A stretch of 64,000 nt of DNA from Aurelia coerulea (taxonomy: Eukaryota > Cnidaria > Scyphozoa > Semaeostomeae > Ulmaridae): assembly GCA_039566865.1 (NCBI GenBank), contig CM076953.1, positions 1,984,001 through 2,048,000 on the forward strand, in the 5' to 3' direction. Of this stretch, positions 31,101-38,338 are shown one piece after another. The stretch's first letter is position 1; every line of letters starts with the position of its first letter. The notes under the pieces were generated by a model. The model was not told where the DNA came from and ran no database searches. It saw only the letters and a program-made list of their open reading frames with translations. The position numbers were made by a program, and so were the translations under genes.

Positions 31101-33435
31101 AGGCCTAATTTATGACCCTGAAGTGGGCAGAGGCAATGAAAGACATCGAGGCATAATTACAAAACAAGAGAGAGGGTCATTCGGTAAGTCTGATATGTAA
31201 ACAAAAGCTATCTAGTGTTTTGAAAACATTCAGTTGCTTGGCTTTAACAAATTTTCGATTTGAAAGCAAGAACGCATGGCGGGGAAGCTTTCGATAGCAA
31301 CCAGGTCCCTTCAAAGAAACAACTACAGTGGATCGTAGGGTATAGTAACTTCATTGATCGCTTCAGCGTTAACCGAGGACAGGATTCGGCCCTGAAATTT
31401 CTGATTCATCCAAGAGGAGTGAAGGAAGCACTTATAAAGGTATCGTTACTCCAAAAAAACATCGTGATAGAAGAGTTTGATTTAGACGACCAGGCAACTT
31501 GATGTAGGAACCAATTGAACTTCATAAGGCCGCACTGTAGAGCATCACAACATCGCCCTTAATGACGGTGACGCTACGGGTTTTTCACCCTGATTCCAAG
31601 CTCCTTGATTTGATGGATATCATGGTAAAAATACCAGCCTTTTCTTCAATAGCTCCCAAGATTTTCAAAGCTTTTTTAATACGGGTCCCTCCCTTCTCGT
31701 TGATGCAATCGCCATGCTCGTACTGTGTGTTCAATGCACGCAGTTTCGCGCGTCATAATTGTGACGTCACATTGGCCAAGTCAATGTCGCGCTAAACTTG
31801 CAAAACTACTCAACTTTGACACACAATTTTCAGTACTTAAACTGATAATTTCGATTTGAAACTTTCACAAAATGTTTATAACATTATAAGTTATTTGAAA
31901 AGATTGAAAAATCAATGTCGAAAATTTGGCTGCATAAGACCTTTAAGTCATGAATCTTCAAAATCGGTTCAGTGTATGATTTATTGTGGCCTGTCAAATG
32001 TGCATAGTTTATTTTGGCGCACCAGGTAGACCTTTTAGCTATTCTGAATAGAATAAGAATAGAACGATATTTTGCTACATTTTGTAGAATTTTCGAATGA
32101 GCACAATAGTGATAGAAGCTCCAACATCATTCGATTGAACCTCGCATATAAAACTGTTTAAAATAACGCTCGATCCAGGCTCTTTTATAGAGTAGCTAAA
32201 AGGTCTTTTGTCTGTTGCTCTGCATTTCCAACATGTCACAAAAATACTTAACCATTATAATTCAAATTATAAATGCTTGGTATTAAGCAATTTTCAAAGT
32301 CATCAAAATCACTTGATTCCACCTGATTTCCTTTCCAGCAGATGAAGCCTTGATGCTGTATGCTTGAACAACAGTTTACAGTACTTTATTTTCTCAAGAG
32401 CAACAATATAGTATATGCAAAGTTGAATAATCAAATAGTGAAATATGTATTTTGAATTTTCTGGAAAGAACAGATCACCTGTATGCCATTGGTATTCTAG
32501 TTTTCCATTCATTGAAGCTTCCAGACAAATATATTTCTTTGCCGCCATATTCCCATCTGAAAACCGTTGGCACTGTTTGTTTCCTTCTGATTTTGCCATG
32601 TCTGATCGATTCTTCATCATCATCATCTGAAACAACACTTTGAGGTGGCTTTATTTCTAAAAAATAAAAGATACTAAAGAAAAACGGACGAAAAAAAAGA
32701 CAGATTTTTCAGCACACTGAGGCCTTTCAAACTTGCGTTATCATCAGAGAAAAAAAATATATCAATCATAAAGGGTGCACCAAAGAAAAGACAAGGTATT
32801 TGAAAAATCATAGGATCTAGAGTACAGGATGAATAAAATTTTCTTCAAGGCAAAAGGACGAAATCATTTTTGTTATTTTTATCAAATTTTTATGAGCAAA
32901 GAATTCGACTACGAAACTTTGTTTGTTGTGAATGGGTTGAAAACAGGCCTTAAACACATACGATCAAATGTTAAGGAATCTACCACATAGAACAATATCT
33001 GGCATAGTGTGGCATATAATTTCCTCAGCTTACAGTGGCCATTTGTTCAATCAGGATTTTCAGGTTAAACATGCTCCGTAACTTGTAGCTTATACAGTGA
33101 TCTCTCAAATTTTTGATGGTATAAAAAATCTGATTGCACTGGCAAATTCAACAGGGTTCAAACCTGGCATAAAATAGCTTTGTTTAGAACTCTTGTATGC
33201 ATTGCTATTTGCCTGCATTTGGGACAGAAAAGATTTGGAAGAGAAAGGAAAGTTTTTTGGAAGTTTGACTTACAACCAACCTTGAATCTAAATCTTCACA
33301 CTAACCTCTCTCGGCTGTTGTGCCTCTGTCAAATGACTGTTGACTGTGAGGAACATGTTTCTGACCAGGTTCAAATGCTAAAGTTGATTCTGATTTTGAG
33401 AATGCTTTGTGTCGACTGGAACTACCTTGACCCAT
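16132..33435 (-). CDS. PRKAB1: AMP-activated protein kinase, regulatory beta subunit
   Basis: Seven minus-strand exons join in phase: 33306-33435, 32479-32656, 22704-22797, 20676-20799, 19186-19334, 18167-18235, 16132-16212. They total 825 nt, or 274 residues; human beta subunits are 270-272. The protein starts MGQGSSS, a fitting N-myristoylation signal. Residues 54-59 are acidic. Residues 73 to about 150 form the CBM48 glycogen-binding module (PTVFRWEYGGKEIYLSGSFN, then GEHHFKFLVDGHWIHDP). The C-terminal alpha/gamma-binding region has 'PPMLPPHLLNVILNKD', 'HHVALNHLYALSIK' and 'SATHRYKRKYVTTVLYKP'. AMPK beta scaffolds the catalytic alpha and nucleotide-sensing gamma subunits and tethers the kinase to glycogen and membranes. 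In human beta subunits a Ser (Ser108) follows the SGSFNNW motif; here the residue after SGSFNEW is Lys95. Intron 2 (9.7 kb) hosts a BEL element. Vertebrates have PRKAB1 and PRKAB2; this could be the single invertebrate counterpart of both. Confidence 0.95.
16515..16950. repeat. Dispersed repeat, copy 2 (see 8437-8920)
   Basis: Direct-orientation copy of 8437-8920, with small gaps and substitutions. It lies in PRKAB intron 6. Confidence 0.75.
17055..17610. mobile_element. Foldback/TIR element in PRKAB intron 6
   Basis: 'caaatctttaactcggccta' with 'gtaaaattcaatgacccatt' on the left is mirrored on the right by 'ataggtcactgaattttaca' and 'tttttaaagattaggaaccc'. Copies lie at 48826-49170 (inverted orientation) and, more diverged, at 44225-44455. 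A conserved inner motif is 'gtgacgtcatcaaatttcta'. Confidence 0.7.
17611..18166. other. PRKAB intron 6, remainder
   Basis: An open minus-strand stretch (17972 to 17637) reads 'MIAETKIDASFSTEQFAKEG' and further on 'WVLFSVYRPLTQSQ'. This resembles the apurinic endonuclease domain of a LINE reverse-transcriptase polyprotein (ETK-, VYRP-like motifs). It is only 111 codons long with no RT domain nearby, so it is a decayed fragment at best. Confidence 0.5.
18685..19205 (-). repeat. Tandem copies of the PRKAB exon 5 tail and donor site
   Basis: The end of exon 5 (minus strand 'AAGGATGCTATCGACCAG' then GTAA) recurs at about 19072-19100 ('AAGGATGCTATCAACTAG' GTAA) and at about 18682-18707 ('AAGGATGCTACCGATCAG' GTAA). 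Downstream intron text is shared as well ('CAAGTTAA...TACCCT'). A foldback (18823-19064) separates the second and third copies. The extra copies offer alternative 5' splice sites but are not in a usable continuous frame. Confidence 0.75.
18823..19064. mobile_element. Near-perfect foldback in PRKAB intron 5
   Basis: The left arm begins 'cacaggtaacgggga' and the right arm ends '...tccacgttacctgtg'. About 110 bp on each side pair almost without mismatch ('ttggcctaaa' / 'tttaggccaa' near the tip). The loop is only a few bases ('gtttgtgatccaaac'). It has no coding capacity and is likely a non-autonomous DNA transposon. Confidence 0.85.
19517..19573. repeat. Short hairpin
   Basis: 'taccatccatagtgaaga' is exactly inverted as 'tcttcactatggatggta' about 20 bp further on. 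Confidence 0.7.
20030..20281. mobile_element. Partial CCGGGTGAGTC element (right part)
   Basis: 'ttcagaacggagaggccgat' and the end 'ggattctttttattgactca' followed by 'cccg' match the right part of the intact element at 47859-48416. Its terminus is interrupted by the poly-G element at 20282-20615 and resumes at 20616-20624. Confidence 0.7.
20282..20615. mobile_element. Poly-G-ended element with 8-bp TSD
   Basis: Begins 'cccggggggaggggtacttg' and ends 'aagtaccccccccc...ccggg'. It is flanked by the exact 8-bp repeat 'ctcacccg' (20274-20281 and 20616-20623). The interior carries repeated 'ggcgaaaa(g)catacccc' units. A second member lies at 54072-54395. Minus-strand open frames here are repeat by-products. 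Confidence 0.8.
21084..21799. mobile_element. hAT-type element in PRKAB intron 3
   Basis: Ends CAGTGCTTCCACTT and AAGTGGAAGCACTG are exact inverses. The flanks 'gaaacata' and 'gaaacaga' form an 8-bp duplication with one mismatch. The subterminal regions are filled with 'ttccttcc/ggaaggaa' motifs, as often seen in hAT transposase-binding zones. No transposase frame is left. Confidence 0.85.
22085..22200. mobile_element. Fragment of the ACACGT MITE family
   Basis: Contains 'tacgtgaaacaagttcataa' and 'aattaagaaacttttgcacc', like the family's arm sequence. No matching second end was found. Confidence 0.4.
23104..23560. mobile_element. Large palindrome nested in the left arm of the 23022 element
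   Basis: Arms of about 220 bp meet near 23333. 'gatttgggatttagaaatcg' is inverted as 'cgatttctaaatcccaaatc'; outer parts such as 'gaaagcctgaataagattct' pair with 'agaatctaactcaggctttt'. It separates two parts of the host element's terminal repeat, so it is a secondary insertion. Confidence 0.75.
24282..24619 (-). repeat. BEL element 3' LTR
   Basis: 338 bp, apparently identical base for base to the LTR at 30323-30660. On the coding (minus) strand it begins TGTTGG and ends AACA. The flanking target duplication 'caagt' lies at 24277-24281. A polypurine tract (AGGGGGGAGGA on the minus strand) immediately precedes it at about 24620-24630. Confidence 0.95.
24699..30278 (-). CDS. BEL/Pao gag-pol polyprotein
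   Basis: A single open frame of 1859 aa. Domains in order: an N-terminal coiled coil (about 1-110); a gag-like DUF1759 region (about 124-300, 'FNGDPAQWISFWDSF'); Cys/His zinc knuckles (about 350-413, CLFCGNQH, CFVCLRGGH, CFRCQGRHH); an aspartic protease of the DUF1758 type at about 488, with LDSCSQ where LDSGSQ is usual; reverse transcriptase with DLEKAF near 838 and the catalytic YVDD near 918; RNase H ('GFSDAS' near 1143); integrase with an H2C2 zinc site ('HNGVRETL', 'CVNCKR'), then the DDE triad (VDFAGPL near 1526, SDNGQTF near 1591, GFWE near 1629); and a C-terminal DUF5641 (about 1750-1810). It makes the capsid and replication enzymes for retrotransposition. All frames are intact; the only oddity is the protease Cys. 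Confidence 0.95.
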   Translation of the reverse strand: MADKEALKKKLQARNGHRLVARKTIGKAKDLLPPFDQETPLELKPKLETLRNTLEKKRTEIAALDNEITNLLEEAAIEKEIVDRSEFEEETEETLCRIALALKERAEHQQPVSHQTQRENVFEKVKLPKLTLSSFNGDPAQWISFWDSFASTIHSSSSLAEIDKFKYLQQSLRGAAAQTISGLPLTGDNNTEAIELLQKRYGNRQVIVSRHMDVLRDLPKIENSSDLQGLRQLYDKTESTVRSLRGMKVSTESYATVLTPNIMSKIPLELRLLISRKLTNDWDLEGLLEHLGEELALREKCAFSSSSAVSGASGTTTKYRQREFTQPSTTATLMVKNQQQGWRNDSGIPFCLFCGNQHYSSSCSVVTNPNARKKMLQEKKRCFVCLRGGHISRNCTSSSRCFRCQGRHHVAICGSQANNSRQPQYTQPQGITQHPQVSQNNAQQPPVSTLFTLRDSRNTSVLLQTAKATVHRVNNESQACNVRIILDSCSQKSYVTSKLRDKLQLPSIKTETVLIKEFGNEEGTLKNCDSVQIAVKGADNLTVFINAFVVDTICSPISNQAIDVAKLSYPHLRDLPLADSADGSEGLEVEIMIGADYLWQFMLDRVVRGEPGVCAPVATLTRFGYVLSGPVQVPSGNHHSSNVTIAHVLKTDALVVNKEENLKEEIHKFWDYETVGVKGHQPDLDPQIEENPLKGKIEFKTNEGRYQISLPFKDDHPVIPDNFTVAKNRLESLFSRLKSKPDVLKKYDNVIKQQTEAGVVEEVDETDSGTPGSTHFIPHRAVLKEDRATTKLRVVYDASSKRSEHVSLNDCLETGPNLAPLIFDILLRFRMKKVALIGDLEKAFLSIGIDPKQRDFLRFLWVNDINSDNPTTKTLRFTSLAFGLTTSPYCLNATIRHHLEGYRENNPDFVEHVINSLYVDDYAASQNSDAESFELYKQLKQVFLAGGFNMRKFASNSETLMQLIEKEEGSINQVQSLPKNEKEIKIAEKSCLDSKSVTKNSEIVLEDDETFSKSTSNAICTENEIKVLGIPWNRVKDELKFDLSNFSAATKQENVTKRLILSTTARFFDPLGLLSPVVVPLKGIFQEVCELKVGWDDSLPEDISERWKKSVNEINLCSDIAVSRAILSNVTSNDVISIQIHGFSDASLKACGACVYLRIETSKEITVKLIAAKTKIAPLKGETIPRLELIAALLLSQLITSVHQALSKCLKIDRIVCWCDSQVVLWWISKEEKVKKPFIQNRVKQIRNLVSKEKWAYCPTSQNPSDIASRGIECSKIQNNQLWWNGPNFLKSTPEFWPKFELDVNNEPELKEKSSTITIHSNVLVNLSETQQNLSEIFTCEHYSSLDKLFRVTAIVLKFVNNLKRKIRKENANNEDRLVAEFNQAKVLWHKEVQKSFNDDPKHDHTAKMLGTFVDTDGVIRVGGRLQNAPLPYSAKHPVLLPRRHHFSNLVIAKSHESVKHNGVRETLTQVRSDYWIPKGRQVVKSLLSKCVNCKRITGRAYDTPVAPPLPNYRVSEESAFTFVAVDFAGPLYVKDIYSNSDQVYKCYIALFSCASTRALHLELVPNLLASSFIRALKRMMSRRGLSSLIISDNGQTFLDKKVQTYTQNLNIVWKFNVPTASWWGGFWEVCVKLTKRCLKKTLGNAKLSYEELETVLIETEGILNSRPLTYIHEEITESPLTPSCLVIGRRILDKQDVLSSLDPVVSDRTSLTKRAVYLETVLSHFRNRFKTEYLPSLREHHRMNNKTLNRVISVGDIVHIFKDKIPRQCWSLGKVIRLLPGKDGITRAAEVKTHTTAKEPIVLRRPIQKLFPLEVRNVENIAAHAEHEAHEVMNTNDSNNIEITMIKDEDVAEKIIGH
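30302..30322 (-). promoter_or_regulatory. BEL primer-binding site (tRNA-His-like)
   Basis: Directly inside the 5' LTR the minus strand reads 'TTTTGGTGCCGTGAACCGGG'. TGGTGCCGTGA is the complement of a tRNA 3' end 'TCACGGCACCA', which matches the acceptor end of animal tRNA-His (GCCGTGA...TCACGGCA plus CCA). The match beyond these 11 bases is weaker, so the primer identity is an inference. Confidence 0.65.
30323..30660 (-). repeat. BEL element 5' LTR
   Basis: 338 bp, matching 24282-24619. As the upstream LTR it should hold the promoter. The polyprotein ATG (30278) starts only 44 nt inside the LTR border, so the leader is very short. The flanking duplication 'caagt' follows at 30661-30665. Confidence 0.95.
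32028..32206. mobile_element. MITE with AGACCTTTTAGCTATTCT ends
   Basis: Left end 'agaccttttagctattctga', right end 'agtagctaaaaggtct'. The sister copy at 47534-47713 is in the opposite orientation, with the same inner motifs ('aatagaacgatattttgcta', 'gctcgatccaggctctttta'). It abuts the end of the older TIR element. Confidence 0.8.
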
Positions 33436-34490
33436 TTTTACTCAAACAGCCAAAGCAATTGTTAACTGTAACAAAGAATATACAAAAAATGAGCACCTGT
33501 CCAAACGTTTGATTTTAATGTACAGTAAGTACCAGAGAACTTCAGAGAATTTAAGAAAACATGTCTTCCAGCAAAATTTCTGCAAGTAACACACTAAAAA
33601 TTTCTCAAACTGCAAAATGCCAGTCAGGTGGACCATTTGTTAACAACAGTATGTAAATTCTAAATTGGATTTCAGGTTTGTGCCAGAGGGTAAAATTCTA
33701 GATAAAGAGGATGACACAAAAATCTTTAGATAGCCTCATTCCAGACTATCAATATTATTTTGAAATGATTTTGAATCTAAAGGGTTTGCTTTTTGCATCA
33801 ATAATGGAAAGTTAGATTGCACCAATAAACAATGAAAATAATAGAAACTAAATGCTCTGTGGTCCGGACATGTCCAGCACACAAGCCTTTCTTTACATCT
33901 GGAGCTTTTTTTGGTGAAGAAAATGTCCAGTATTGAAAATTAACAATTTATATGATGTCTGGATGAAACAAAAAAAAAGAAAGTTGGCTCTGCTCTCTGT
34001 CTGCACACTTGAGATCTCATTGAAAACTGCTATACATACTCTGCCTGCAGCAGGACTTTACAAAAACAAATTGATTATGCCATCCAGAGAGAAGAGCTCG
34101 CAAATCTATGCAACCTATATTTTTATTTCGGGCCTTTTTTAAAATTTTCGTGCAGTCCCGTCCCGTCCCAGCCCAGTTCTAAAACTTTGCTTCTCCACTA
34201 CTTTTCTTGACTCTTTCCCCATTCTTTCTGAAACTTCATGGCGCAAAAACATATCCTAGCCCTGTGAAATTACAAAGTTCTTCATACTCAACCAAATATT
34301 CAGTTATGCTCACCAGAACTTTGTTTGTCAGCTGGTTTCTTTTCTTACGCCATCTTTCTTCTGCAAGCTTTACCAACCTCTTACTCAAGTCTTCAATGAC
34401 AACGAGGTACTTCCATAATTTTGTAAAACGGCCTAAATAAGGCCTACTGAAGTTTTTCGTCTGTTTTTTCTGCGAGTAACTTCATCGAAA
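33436..34490. promoter_or_regulatory. Shared upstream region of PRKAB and MRPS6
   Basis: The start codons of the divergent PRKAB (33435) and MRPS6 (34491) genes are 1055 bp apart, so both promoters must lie here unless there are 5' non-coding exons. I see no clear TATA element. A 'cccgtcccgtcccagcc' patch near 34156-34172 is the most GC-rich part. A further in-frame ATG near 34221 on the minus strand reads MGKESRK, but it lacks support as a PRKAB exon. Confidence 0.4.
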
Positions 34491-35685
34491 ATGCCTAGAT
34501 ATGAGCTGACAATGATAACAAGGCTGCTTCAAAAAGTAAGAGCTTAAAATTTTGTGAAATATATCGTCTGCATTACTCTCTGTAGAAATTGGCTTGAAAT
34601 ACTGACAACAAACTTGTAATTACTTTTTTCAGGATGGCCTTGCTAGTCTGTTACGCAGAACTGCAACATGGATAATGGATAATGGTGGTGTTGTAAGAAA
34701 ATTTGAAAATCTTGGAGAACAGGAGCTACCATATAAAATGAAAGCACATGCAGAGAGATTTACCCATGGAAGGTAAACACATGTCAGATACTGCTACGGG
34801 ATGTCCCAAAAAATTGTGCCCATTTGTTGTGTGGTTCCTGGGTAGAATCTGTATATTCTATTGTCCCATTATTCTTGATACAGTTGCATAGGTAGGATAG
34901 GCTTCAAAGAGACCTTGCTTTAGCGAAGTGAAACAGTGATGTTTCAAAACAGCGCTTACTTTGTTCTCCAAAAAATTCCAAGATCAGTAAATATACCACA
35001 AAGCTATTTTCAAATGTAGAAAAAATTCAAATACAGTGCTGGATCAATTTTTTGACCCCGAAAAGTGAAAGCTATGTCCAATGTCTTAAAATCTCCTAGT
35101 TAAAGTAAAAATTATTTGTAGCTTCATCTTCAGTTTTGTTTTATTTGGTAGATGAGATACTTAAAATTATAAGAAGATGGAGGCAATTTGAAACAAAACT
35201 TTAAAAATCAGCACACTAATGAGGCCTTTTGAACTTGCAGTATGTTCTCATCAGATATTGACTAACATTTCCTGTAATGTTAGTCATTACGTCACAAGTT
35301 TTGTAATTATTTGACTTCTTGAATATTATCTTTAGTGAAGAACTCTGAAAACTGCTGAGAGAGAAAGGAACTGTAAAGCCAAAATTTGTAGAACCAAAAG
35401 ACTTTAAAACTATTCCAACAGAGGGCTAAAACAATTGACCGTACAATACCCCTACAATCCCCAACTTCTTAAATGGTTTTTTCTTGCTTTAGGTACCTGG
35501 TGATGGACTTCTATCTTGGAGCAGACAAAGTAACTGAATTAGAAAATGAACTCAGAGTTGATTCTGATCTAGTAAGACCTAGAGTTTTCAAGAAAGAAGA
35601 CACTTTTGGCGAAGAGCAACCCAAACTTAATCACCTTACTTGTAATAAAAGTTATGAACCACCGCCAGGTTATAAGAACAAGTAA
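34491..35685 (+). CDS. MRPS6: Mitochondrial small-subunit ribosomal protein S6 (bS6m)
   Basis: Three plus-strand exons (34491-34535, 34633-34772, 35493-35685) join in phase to 125 residues, the same length as human MRPS6. The protein starts MPRYELTMITRLLQK, has 'GGVVRKFENLGEQELPYKM' in exon 2 and 'YLVMDFYLGADKV' in exon 3, matching the bacterial S6/MRPS6 fold (MPRYEL at the start, ENLGE..LPY in the middle, then a (Y)FLVDFY strand). It binds small-subunit mitochondrial rRNA next to bS18 and helps assemble the 28S subunit. The start is the first ATG and agrees with the family. It is transcribed away from PRKAB. A CCGGGTGAGTC-type transposon begins about 40 bp after the stop codon. Confidence 0.93.
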
Positions 35686-35726
35686 ACTTTTGTGTGTTTA
35701 ATTTTGTAAATATTGCTTGACATCTA

Positions 35727-36366
35727 GCAGGCAAGTCAATAAAAAGGCCCAGCGTTTGAAAAATTGCTGCTTCCTCAATATCAAAGCAATAATATTGAAA
35801 ACTGTCTTGTTTTATTCCCGATATATCCAATTTGGTTCAGTAATTTACCCGGTTTTAATCGGCAGTTCCTTCCCGTGGATATGGGAGATTTTCTACGGAA
35901 AGCCCCTTTCGAAAACCTGCAAAAACGAAGGAAAACAATAAACAAATTTCACCTTTTTTTTCCTTCCTAGTAATGATGACACTCACATGCATTCATGCAT
36001 TTTGCCCTCTTTGGACAATGGAATCCCCCTGAATAAGTTATTCATACAAAGGGGAAGACTTTTTCATTCCCCCAACAGGATAGCACATGCTAAAGCGTGC
36101 CCAAGTCATTGCTGTAAGGTAAACACATAAGGGAAACTTGCTCATCATTTTAGCACGTTTTCAAGGTTTCTCGAAGGGACATGTCTTAGACAATCCCTTG
36201 TAAAATGTTAACGGAGCGACCAATTTCAGCCAGGAAAAATTTTAAAAGTTATTGAACATGTTAGCTATTCGACTAGATATTGCAAAATATGATTTCTTAT
36301 ATATTCAGGGAGCAGTGTAGCCTTTCAACTGTTTCAAACGCCGGGCCTTTTTTTACTCACCCGGTA
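35727..36366. mobile_element. CCGGGTGAGT-family element downstream of MRPS6
   Basis: The interior matches 47859-48416 ('tatcaaagcaataatattga', 'aaaacctgcaaaaacgaa'). It ends '...tttttactcacccggta'. The left terminus is degraded. It probably lies in or right after the MRPS6 3'UTR. Confidence 0.7.
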
Positions 36367-36677
36367 GTAGCCAGTGGATTGTGTTTTTCGTAGGCCTCTT
36401 TATTTGCTTGAAAGAAATGACTGGAACGATAGTTGATGGAAGTTAATTTGGTCTTTTTGATTTATAAACACACTAAAATGCTGCTGAGAACACTCAATAT
36501 TCAAACTATCATATCACTGAAAATTTAGCTAGTATACTGTATTTTCTATAGTATAAATTTGTTGAAATATGTTTCAAAAGATCTTGATTTGAGAAAATTA
36601 CAAAATTATCACTTTGCTAAATCAACAAAAAGTAACTGAAAAAAGAAATCTCTTGAATATCATCACCTGATTGTAAC

Positions 36678-37081
36678 TACACGTATCTTTTTTATAAGAA
36701 ACTGCCCATAAGAAACTCAACTCTCAGATCGCCGAAAATTAAGAAACTCCAGTACTGGGAAAACATATCATAAGAAACCATCTATTTTGATAAAGGAAAC
36801 CCTTAGCATATTTTTACTTTATTTTCACTTGTTTTCTGTATCATATTACTTTTAAGATACTTGAGTAATGTCTAAACATTGGAAAGTCTTAAAAAACATT
36901 GTTTTGAAATGTCCATGAGGGCACAGGTAGTGAACATGAAGATTGTTACTCTTAGAAACTAGCAAGTAATTGGTATAATTAGAAACTCGTAGGAAACTCT
37001 TGAGTACTGAAAATCTCATAATTTTAAGAAACTTTCAGTACTGGCTAAAATTCTTAGTTTCTTATAAAAAAAATACGTGTA
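36678..37081. mobile_element. ACACGT-family MITE
   Basis: Well-preserved ends 'tacacgtatctttttta' and '...aaaaaaaatacgtgta', with 'aactcaactctcagatcgcc' next to the left arm and 'gaactttcagtactgg'-like text (aagaaactttcagtactgg) next to the right. Confidence 0.85.
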
Positions 37082-37093
37082 TTCATAACTGCA

Positions 37094-37192
37094 TAGCCTG
37101 CGTGCAGACTTTACTTTCCATTGCGAAGGAGAGCCTATGAGGATTGGCTTGGCTCTCCTTCGCAGTGGAAAGTAAAGTCTGCACGCAGGCTA
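37094..37192. mobile_element. Perfect small hairpin MITE with 9-bp TSD
   Basis: Arms of about 42 bp ('tagcctgcgtgcagacttta' and its exact inverse) enclose a loop of about 15 bp. The flanks are the 9-bp repeat 'ataactgca' (37085-37093 and 37193-37201). The perfect arms point to a young insertion. Confidence 0.9.
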
Positions 37193-38338
37193 ATAACTGC
37201 ATAAAAAGTCACTCTGTCCCACATTAGAGAATCATAAAATATCGGAGCCAACAAAAAAATCCACTAGAAAATAATGGCTATCTACAAGCATCAAGACTAT
37301 TTCTTGAAGGGGATACATAATTTATGTCTCTTGATACTATTTCAAAGGGTAACAACATTTTCGGTTATAAAAACTACCATGGGCCAAAAGGGAGCAAGTC
37401 ATCTTGCTCTCTTGATCTTGACTTGTGGAATTTTCAGAGTCCAGAAAAAAGTCAAACCTTCCTCCGGATAAAAATCTGATGAGTTAAACCTTCCTCATTT
37501 CATCAAGTCAAAATAACCCTCTTCTAGCGTTGAATAGAACCTTATAATTCATATTGCCAAAATATTCCACAATTTTCTCAAATTTCTAAAAAGATGACTA
37601 AACCTTCCTCAAATATGTCATTAGCAAGCAAAACCTTCCTCCGGCTCACAGCCGTGGAGCCGTGACCTTTTCTGGACTCTGGACATTTTATCCCTGAAGT
37701 GAAAAGATTTTTAAGTCTGATGTTGAGCATGTATTTGCTCTAGTTTTGTTCTAAAATCGCTGAATATTTCGTCAAGATTCGCAAGAAACGTTACGACAAT
37801 ATTGTCAATAATATTGTGTATATTCCCTGATTCCAGTTTACTCGCATAACTTTAGCTGTATTGAAAATTCCCACTTTAAACGTAAACCAGCAGAGAAACT
37901 ACATGATTTTATAACATGCATTTTTTGTTCTTCTCTGAGGTGGTCGCACCGTAGATCTTTGCTCTAACCCTACTCGCTGAGGATTTTTGAGGCTACACGC
38001 AGGCTATTTACAGCACACTTTGGTTTGGAACACTCCCGATAAGCTCCAATTTTTTACCGAGAAGACCATCAGTTTTTGTTGGGAATCTGTATCTACGTGG
38101 AAATATTTCTCATTAGGGTTGCCACAATTTGCAGCCAAGCTATGCATTTTTTACAGGGGGGCAGGGAGATCTACATCTTGACCGGGGACAAAATATGCTC
38201 CATTTTGCCACCGGGGAAATCACCAGGGTAGAATGTACCGGGGCACTGAGACGGGGTTGTTTTGGAGCTCGAAATACAATCTCTCCTGGAAATTCATGCA
38301 TATTGCTGACAGCTGTGTAGCAATTTGTCTGTGACATT
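37193..38338. other. Intergenic; half of a G/C-rich TIR element near the right end
   Basis: At about 38146-38262 the text 'caccagggtagaatgtaccg' followed by 'gggcactgagacggggttgt' matches the right half of the element at 60345-60643. The left half is missing. Around 37435-37690 'aaaccttcctc(c)' recurs at short intervals. No exon was recognised. Confidence 0.5.

Larger units (their letters stand above)
23022..32028. mobile_element. Older TIR element hosting the BEL insertion
   Basis: The left end 'taccgggtgcaccaaaataa' is mirrored on the right by 'ttattttggcgcaccaggta'. The inverted pairing continues inward ('ggccacaataaatc', 'ttatgcagccaaattttcga'), interrupted on the left by a 450-bp palindrome. 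Inside is a tandem repeat of about 400 bp ('cacgaagtccccgtacaagt' at 23857 and 24262). Without the BEL element it would be about 2.6 kb. It lies wholly in PRKAB intron 2 and has no transposase frame I recognise. Confidence 0.75.

Noticed and set aside
32309..32638. 109-codon minus-strand frame over PRKAB exon 2
   Set aside because: It is in the wrong frame; the frame one base away gives the unmistakable carbohydrate-binding module with matching splice phases.
34204..34221. Minus-strand 'MGKESRK' start considered as PRKAB exon 1
   Set aside because: The frame stops without a suitable donor, while the ATG at 33435 gives a myristoylation motif and a phase-matched donor at 33306.
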